Assembly (NCBI GenBank): GCA_038373865.1 | Contig: JAXGGA010001702.1 | Location: 1 to 64,000, forward strand | Reading direction: 5' to 3' | Length of the DNA stretch: 64,000 nt | Source of the DNA: Uloborus plumipes | Lineage: Eukaryota > Arthropoda > Arachnida > Araneae > Uloboridae | Part shown: positions 56,961-64,000 of the stretch, piece after piece | How positions within the stretch are numbered: position 1 is the first letter of the stretch | How the letters are laid out: each line of letters begins with the position of its first letter | The notes under the pieces: model-generated | Seen by the model: the letters and a program-made list of their open reading frames with translations, nothing else | Database searches by the model: none | Told to the model about the DNA's origin: nothing | Position numbers and translations under genes: made by a program

Positions 56961-57254
56961 CCCTGATTGGATCTGAGGAACTGGTTGAAACTTGTTCAAT
57001 CTGTGTAAAATAACAACAAAATCATTAGTAATTAATTACTTTCTTAACTCGACCAGCTGTCTCTTTGTGATTAAATAGTTTGCTCTTAAAAGTATATTAA
57101 AATTTCTCTGAAAACGATCCTTTAATTAATTTTCAAAATAACTTACATTTTAAAAGATAAATATTTTGAAAGCGATGCATTAAATTTAATGAAAATTCTT
57201 TTTTAGAATGCTTTTACTATGAATCAAAGTCAAATGTTTCCTGTAATTTATAAC

Positions 57255-58015
57255 ATTTTTATTGCGTTATTATCCGCCATCAAATAATTCAGTGGGCGAA
57301 TTCCTGTCTTTTAAACATTTTTCGCTTTTACAACTGCCTCGCCACTTTTTGTTAAAAACAGTTCATCTCCGATATAATTATTCATTACGCAATCTGCGTT
57401 TATTACATAATGGACGGGGATTTCGAAAAGCATTTTCGCGAAGAATAATCGGAGACTTAAAACTTCCCTCCGCACAACAACGCATAGACGAGTAAATAAA
57501 AATGAGCTAATTATTCAGCGACATCGCGGAAATCCTCTTCCTCGAGCTTCCTTTTCTTCCGGAGATTACGCGGACGGTATTTGCGCCCGTCGCAGAGACA
57601 AAGAGAATAAATAAATAATTCGCTCGCAGAAGGAGGAGATAAGCTGCCGTCATTGAATTCTGGAATAAGAAAACGAACGATAGATTGGGAAAGATGAACG
57701 CGATACGAATGTGTAAATGGCGGGCACACGTCACGGCCTTTCATATCTGCTGACGAACCGCCGCAAACAAGAAAACAACTAATCGAAAACGGCTCGCCAA
57801 CAACAAGTCCTGTAAGAGGCTTTATTCTCCTCCACAATGGGTCCAGAATCGATAATGTACGGCGACGTATATTTACGCGGACTCATTACCAATTTGAGGG
57901 GTTCTTGTAAGGATTCTTTATAATTTTCCCAAAACGCATTTTGGAATAATGGAAGACTTATCAAAGATGGCCCCTGCTTTTGAAATATTCTGCCAGTCTC
58001 TTTTAAAGGGAAGCC
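57255..58015. promoter_or_regulatory. Candidate conserved non-coding element
   Basis: About 750 bases with balanced composition and no homopolymer runs, flanked by AT-rich DNA. Notable stretches are ATATAATTATTCATTACGCA, GTTTATTACATAATGGACG, GAGCTAATTATTCAGCGAC, GAGATTACGCGGACGG and GACTCATTACCAATTTGAGG. Four overlapping frames on both strands (60-108 codons) show no domain. Homeodomain-type TAATTA and TTTATTAC words are repeated. It ranks with 16021-16640 as the best enhancer candidate. Confidence 0.45.
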
Positions 58016-58929
58016 GAGTTATAATAAAATGTCTGATGTGGGTATTTTCATAGCGATATGGTACGCTTATGCAGTAAAGCCTGTTTAAACTGACCTCTGC
58101 TTGCTACATAGTATGTCCATTACAGTAGGTATTAATGTTATTTAGTCTACAAACAGGTGGTATCGATTTCGAAAGAAATAGCACTATTCTTCCTAAATTT
58201 CAACTGGATTCTTTCGATGAGTAAAAAAGCAGGAGAAATGGTAGGTTAGGTTCCTCAGAAGCTCAGGATCGAATCCTCAATGTCTCCTAAAAGAAGAGAT
58301 CCTACCTTTCTCTAACGTATGACATATGATATTATGCTGGTATCGATTGTAAAATGGAGTATTTAAAGATAAGTTTCGTATTGAACTAATAGAATTTTTG
58401 AAATTTTCTGTAAATATGCTCATACTGTTTGACAGTCAATGAGATGGGAAAGTAATCATTGTGTCCCCTGGTGAAAATGGAAGCAGCTGTTAGTTTGCTC
58501 AACTTAGAAGCTAATACGCATGCGCAACTACAAACTGTCATCCTAGCGGAGTCATATATTGAAAAGAACACTTTCCAATCACATGGCAAACGTGGTCAGA
58601 CCGCATGCATAGTACATTTTTTAGTTTAAAAAAAAAGGCTCGATGTTTGTGTGAAATTTGATAGACACTGCTTTAGGGAAACATTTTCACATTGTCTGAT
58701 TGAAATAAAAGTACTTACGTTGCCAAGTAAATAGTATCATATACCTTGCCTTTTTTTAAAAAAAATGGACGGTATGAAATTATATACGATTTCATATAAT
58801 CCTTAAAAAGGTTTATTTTTGTAGTAAAGGAAGACTAACTTTCATTGTTATTAAAGTTGATTATGGTATTTTCTTTTTCTGTCTTTCTAATTTTTAGAAT
58901 TAGGTGTTGATTACTACTGTATCGAGACA
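58016..58929. other. Non-coding stretch with an imperfect hairpin
   Basis: GAGAAATGGTAGG (58233-58245) and CCTACCTTTCTCT (58301-58313) form imperfect outer arms around an inner T-arm-like AGGATCGAATCCT (58265-58277). It may be a decayed tRNA-related SINE or a small folded element. The rest is AT-rich with no gene. Confidence 0.3.
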
Positions 58930-59460
58930 GAACAACCATTCAATGCACCGAATAAGGAATGTTTTGAAACTTTCGTAAATTTTCTGCCCGCATCAAAACT
59001 TTTTCTCTTAATTATCGTCGCCAACTTTCATGTAGTAAATGCACTTCCCAATGAAAAATGAGTTGTTTCATATTTTCCCATGCATTATTGATCTGCACTT
59101 TCTCGATGACGTTTTCAAACACTCCCTGCTAGACTGCAACGTCACATAAAATATTCTTAACTTCCAACAGGTAACCAGCTCGCCGTTGTTTAAAATTTTC
59201 GAAAACCCTTCCATATGAATTAAGAATAATTGTAGAAGCTGACAAGAACTAAAATCCCAACGGACGACAAAACTTCCAAGTTGTTCTGCAAACTACAAAA
59301 GAATACCTTCATCGCGGAAGAGAATTTGGAAGTATTTGCTATTCACGAAATCCGATTTAAATAGAAATCTTTTTATAAATACGGCGTGAGAAATTTTCGA
59401 GAAACGTCGGTTCAGTCTCACAAACCAAAGCGAGATCAAATTATAAAACTACAGTGGAGA
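58930..59460. other. Candidate conserved non-coding element (weak)
   Basis: Moderately complex, run-poor sequence with words such as CTTAATTATCGTCGCCAAC. No open frame of note. Called only by contrast with neighbours. Confidence 0.25.
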
Positions 59461-60080
59461 AATCTCAGAATGTTCTTTAAACTTTTTTTTTTGATTTTAC
59501 GTTTGCATCGTTCGATTTCATTCTAAAGGGAATATGGAGGAATCTGGAAATTTGTTCAACTCTAAGTTTTGATCTCATCCCGGGATTTGTTTCTATGGCG
59601 CAGAAAGATACATTGTGAACAAAATGTTCTGTGAGTCTATTCATTAGGTTAATACTTTGTCATTTCAATTTGTTGCCTTCTCGTATTTCATTGCGGAGTT
59701 GTAAAACGAAAGATTTTTTTTTTGTTTCGTTTTGTAGCAAATATGCTTTTTGGAAAACGTATTTAAATTCTAACGCTACATTGCTCGATTTTATTTTCAC
59801 GGTTGTGATTGCGTATGTATTGTTGGAATATATTCCAGGAATTTTAAACTTTGGCTTTTAGTTGTGATATATTCGAATAATAAGGAACTCTTATGTATCA
59901 TAATACGAAGAATCTGCTTTCTAAAAAAAGGTTTTTGTACTTGAAAAATAAAGAGTTGTACGTTTTACGAGTGCAACTGTACCTTCATGGCCGCAACGCC
60001 TAGAAATCTTTAGTTTTGAAATACAAGATAGCTTTTTAGAAAGTTGATATTGCGTATGATGACGGTTCCATGAATTTGAA

Positions 60081-60173
60081 TACAATGAAACTCCGATATT
60101 ACGTACCCCGAATTTACGTTGTCCAGTATTTTTCCCTGTCTCTTGAGAAACGTAAAAGGTGGTCTTCACTGTA
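60081..60173. mobile_element. Tiny mariner-like miniature element
   Basis: TACAATGAAACTCCGATATT at the left pairs with the reverse complement of the right end, TACAGTGAAGACCACCTTTT. TA lies at both edges. The inner CGTACCCCGAATTTACGTTG is typical of pogo/Tigger-derived ends. The total length is 93 bp with no coding capacity. Confidence 0.5.
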
Positions 60174-60659
60174 TATCACAATAAAAAACCAAAGCTTAAA
60201 ATTCCGCCAGTAAAGTCCAAAAATTTAGTTAAAAATGGCTCATTTTTACAAATGAATCGTGTAAGATCTCTTCATTCCATTTTAAACTTACTTATTAATA
60301 AATTTCTTAATTATTCAAATTAATTTCGTTATTTTTACCGTTCTTAACTATTGTACGAGCTTTTTCTGTATGTCTATGTTGCAACTCCACCACTAATTTA
60401 GAGATAACGCTGTTAGCTAGCGAAACCATCCAAAACAGTAACTTTAACTTCAACTTCGTCCTTTTTGCTTCTTGCTGTTGTGAAAACATAAAGTTACTGT
60501 TTTCGATGATTTCGTTAGCTAAAAGCGCCATTTCTAAATTAGTGTTGAAATTGCTACAGTCTATTCAATTTAGAGGGCCTTATTGGCGGGTGGGTCAGTA
60601 TCCAGATAACTAAACATGTTAAATGCGAAATATTTATCAATATTTCATTCTTGGTATTA

Positions 60660-61050
60660 AATATTTGATACGCACTACTCTAGAGATTGTCGTAAATCGG
60701 AACTCATTGACTGCTTTTAGCGAAATGTGTGTCACCTTCCCGGGTAATTTCATCTCCATATGTAAAATTCACTCCTAAGTCAATGGAATCTGTAAGACAT
60801 GTTATTCCTTTTAAGGAGAGGGCAAGATAAACAGCATACGCGACGTCAGCCAATGCACTTTTCGAAGGAAATGGACTTTGCATTAAAAATCATATTTTAA
60901 TGCTCTCAAATATGCAGTATCAAAGCTGCCGATGGCTGTAAACGAGCTCCGAGTGTTGCCATTTTCCCTTCCATAATTCTGGTGGAACGAACTTTAAAAT
61001 GCAGTTCGCCGATTTTCGCTAACAAAATTTCTGCCATGAATTCTGCATGG
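60660..61050. promoter_or_regulatory. Candidate conserved non-coding element
   Basis: A run-poor block with ACGCGACGTCAGCCAATGCA, TTGCATTAAAAATCATATTT and GGCATAATGAGGGGTTGC. It has no open frame of note. Composition and lack of repeats stand out against both flanks. Confidence 0.35.
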
Positions 61051-64000
61051 GGCATAATGAGGGGTTGCTTTTAGATATTGTGATATAAGTACCCGTGAGG
61101 AGTCTCCAGTTTGAAGGGAATATTTTCCATTATAGCAATGTTCGGACGAAGAAATAAATTTAATGGATTGTTTTCAGGAAGATATATATTATTTTCAAAT
61201 GCATGCTTAATGTGTGTTGCGTCGCTATGGAATTGATTCATCAAATATGAATAGAGAAAATTACAATAATCTCTTGTTTGTGTAAAATGTTTCATTTTAT
61301 GAAAGCTGACATTGCAGATTTATTTTAAATACTAAGCATTTCCTTTCGTTCTATTTCTACTCAATTTAAAATATTATTTTTTAAACCAATTTCAAATTTC
61401 TTTGTCAGCTATGCGAGTTTTTAAACATTTTGCTTGATTTATATTGTCTCCAAAATCTTGATCGAAATCGAGAATTTTTTTCCTTACTTTGATAAAAAAA
61501 ATTTTATAGTTAAAAACAGTGCGGCATACAACCAACATAGTACAGTAGTGCAAAGGTAATCATGCGTACTCGGTAATTATTCTCTTAAAACAAGCTAGGC
61601 AGCAATGTCACAAATTTTAGAATTTATAAATTTATTTTTCTCACTGTTACTTTAAAGTTTTCATAAAGTTCATGCTTTGACGCAATTATATAACATGTTT
61701 AGCGTCTTTTTAGTCTCTTCTTGCAAGACTTGATGCGCTTATTAAAATGGAATTGTCCTCATATGAACTTTTGGCAGCATCTTTCTTTTATTGTCAACTG
61801 ATATTTTTCCAAAAGTGTACTTAAAATTTGTAATTGCGTTTAGATTGCTCTCATATAAGTTGCAGTATAATCCAGTTTTAAAATTAGCTTTATTTAATTG
61901 GTTATGAGAAAACATTGTTAGAAAAAAAAACGCTTTTGCTCTCCCCCAAACTAAATAAATGCAACAAAAGTAAAGCAAGCCTGCTGCTAACGAGGTAGCC
62001 TTAATTGAGGCTTTAAACGAAAGAAACGCCCTTTTTGCTATATTCGGTTGAGTAATGACCTTCGAATTAAGAAAACTGCAGCTGAAAAAATCCTTGTGTA
62101 ATGACTTTCAAAAGTAAGCAAAATAACACTGTTAAAAGTTGCTTGTAATGAAAAGCAGAACATGTTAATGGCTGTGAAAGGGAAAAAAAAGTTTTTTTTT
62201 CCTTAATTAAAGAAAAATTTCGGAATGATGCATTTTAAAGCGACTTCAAATATTATTTTTTATACATTCCATCTGACCATTTTGGTTTTTTTCCCTTCCA
62301 TTATAGAGGAAAACATTGTAGGCACACGAAATTATAAAATTTCTTTCGTACAGTCGTGAAGCATGAATTATTTAAACTTGAGGAAATTTATCAGCATTGT
62401 TGATTTCTTGATTTACATAACATATTTCTATGAACAATAAAGTGAAGTTCTGTGTTTTCCCCTTAACTTATGAGCAAGTCCATACTACTACCATTGTTAT
62501 GTAAAACACCCTACAAAGACCTCCAAATGAAAATTCATCTGAATTTTTCAGCTGAAAAATTGATATAAATTTTCATTTTCAGCAATCTTTAATAAACTAT
62601 CTCACAAAACATTACATTTAATACATAGATTTATGCAACAATGCCAAATTATTAAACAGCAGTCGAAAACTTTGTACTATGTCAACAAGTAGACAACGTT
62701 TAAATAGTATAAATAAATGCGATTAAAAGAGTTTAAAACTCAGCAAACAGCTGTTTCGAGGCTATAAACTGCAAGCCTCTGCATAAAAATAAAAAATAAA
62801 AGAAATAAAAATAAAAAGACAGGTTCACATGCCCAAGACTGACAAAAGAACCTTGCCAAATGAATGCCAAATGATTGAAAATTAAGTGTAAAATCAAAGT
62901 TTGAAAAAAAATTGTGACGCATGGAGCATTTTGAAATTTTGTTAAAAAAATTTTAAATTTTAAATTTCAAAAAAAGTCTTCATTGTTTTTGCACCAATTT
63001 TTTTAAATGCTTTTAGATGTAGTAAGTATAGAATACAAGCACACAAAGTTTTAGACATATAGATCAATGATTAAAAAAAAAAATCGTGTCCACTGTAGCC
63101 TTAAGACAGGTGCTTTATATTTTTACCAGTTCGAGAACGTTCATTACTTCGGAAAAAACAAAAATTCCGCACTTAATCTGCTTCAGCTAATCTTATTTTC
63201 CCCACATATTTGTGCAAATGTTGGTTTGGTTAGCTTATATTGAAGAACCTATCTCACTTCCCATAAAATCCTTCCCATACTGCTTCTACGAAAACCAAAT
63301 CTGTAACAAAAGAAACTAATCCTATATTTGCTTGTTTGAATGTATAACTTATTGTGTTGCAGAATCAATATGATTCATCATAATTTGGAGCAACTTTGTT
63401 CTTTACAAAATTTTCATGGTTATTTGTTCAGAAAAAATATTTCAGAGTTGACCATCTGAAAGTATGGGAATGGATGTTCTATTTTGTGCTGATGGAAAGT
63501 GTTATTGCAAGTTTTTGTCCTACACCAAACTTTGGTTATAGTTATAACTTAGAGTACAGATATCGAAACAATTTCTGCAGATTTGCCTCATCTTTCGAAA
63601 ATAGAATATATTCAAATATGAATGAAATTCTCCTACACTTGGGTCAGACATATATGTAAAAGAACCGATTCTCCATTTTCTGACCGCAACGGAAATCTGC
63701 TAAATTTAATTTTAGCATCTTGATTTTGCGCTCAATTTATTATTCAGAAAGAACTGCTTTTCTATAAACATAATCCACTAGGTTCGGAGTCGAGGGAAGA
63801 GGTTGCAAGCACATGATTGCCAGGCAATCAGTGTGCGAAAATAAGATTTTCTTTCGGTATTTTCATTGATGACGTAATCACTTTTAGGCCGATGATCTAA
63901 CATTCTTCCCAATCATTTTTCTATTCTCAGTATCACTCATTGCGGACGGAAAATAACCTTCTCATTTATTGTACCCTTTTGTGCTGAACCGTGTGGCATT
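61051..64000. other. AT-rich non-coding region at the window end
   Basis: Long A/T runs and no recognised gene, repeat family or motif cluster. The 87-codon plus-strand frame at 63396-63659 has no recognisable domain. The last 250 bases (63780-64000) are of slightly higher complexity. Confidence 0.35.

Overview
The window looks like non-coding DNA from an animal nuclear genome, most likely an arthropod; a chelicerate such as a spider is a guess from repeat style only. It is AT-rich (roughly one third G+C by eye), full of homopolymer runs and microsatellites, and has no long open reading frame: the longest ATG-started frame is 144 codons and lies over an AT-rich tandem duplication. I found no intact protein gene, rRNA, functional tRNA or CRISPR array. 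Most short ATG frames look like chance frames.

The one place where a host gene is supported is 5439-5804 (+). An ATG-started mini-exon ends at a GTAAGT donor. A 230-bp intron with a pyrimidine-tract CAG acceptor follows, then a 102-nt exon with a second GTAAGT donor. The two join in phase 1 and read as 45 residues with a basic stretch and a 16-residue hydrophobic core, like the start of a secreted or membrane protein. If real, the remaining 58 kb is intron or lies downstream of it.

Repeats by region. 0-9 kb: a CACTG-ended miniature element, a 330-bp tandem duplication, an 848-bp hAT element with a perfect 8-bp target duplication (2971-3818), and a near-perfect 144-bp palindromic element (6559-6702). 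12.6-13.9 kb: an unclassified 310-bp repeat, a second repeat family and a solo LTR. 18-22 kb: a GAGTCG-rich repeat, a tRNA-derived SINE and a 430-bp hAT element. 28-30 kb: minisatellites and a 249-bp inverted-repeat element whose equal-length twin lies at 55.9 kb. 37.9-42.6 kb: a miniature element with GGGCCCTGCTCC ends, a 770-bp Helitron keeping the scrap of a PIF1-like helicase, and two SINEs. 47.5-53.7 kb: a 6.2-kb hAT element with a perfect 8-bp target duplication, into which a TTAA-flanked element, a second Helitron, a further inverted-repeat element and a mariner/Tigger-like piece have inserted.

Between the repeats lie blocks of higher complexity and higher G+C, often with TAATTA-type homeodomain sites (chiefly 16.0-16.6, 19.0-19.6, 37.2-37.6, 57.3-58.0 and 60.7-61.0 kb). 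They look like candidate conserved non-coding elements, as expected in a long intron or gene desert around a developmental gene, but conservation cannot be tested from one sequence. Family names rest on termini, target duplications and a few residues, not on database searches.
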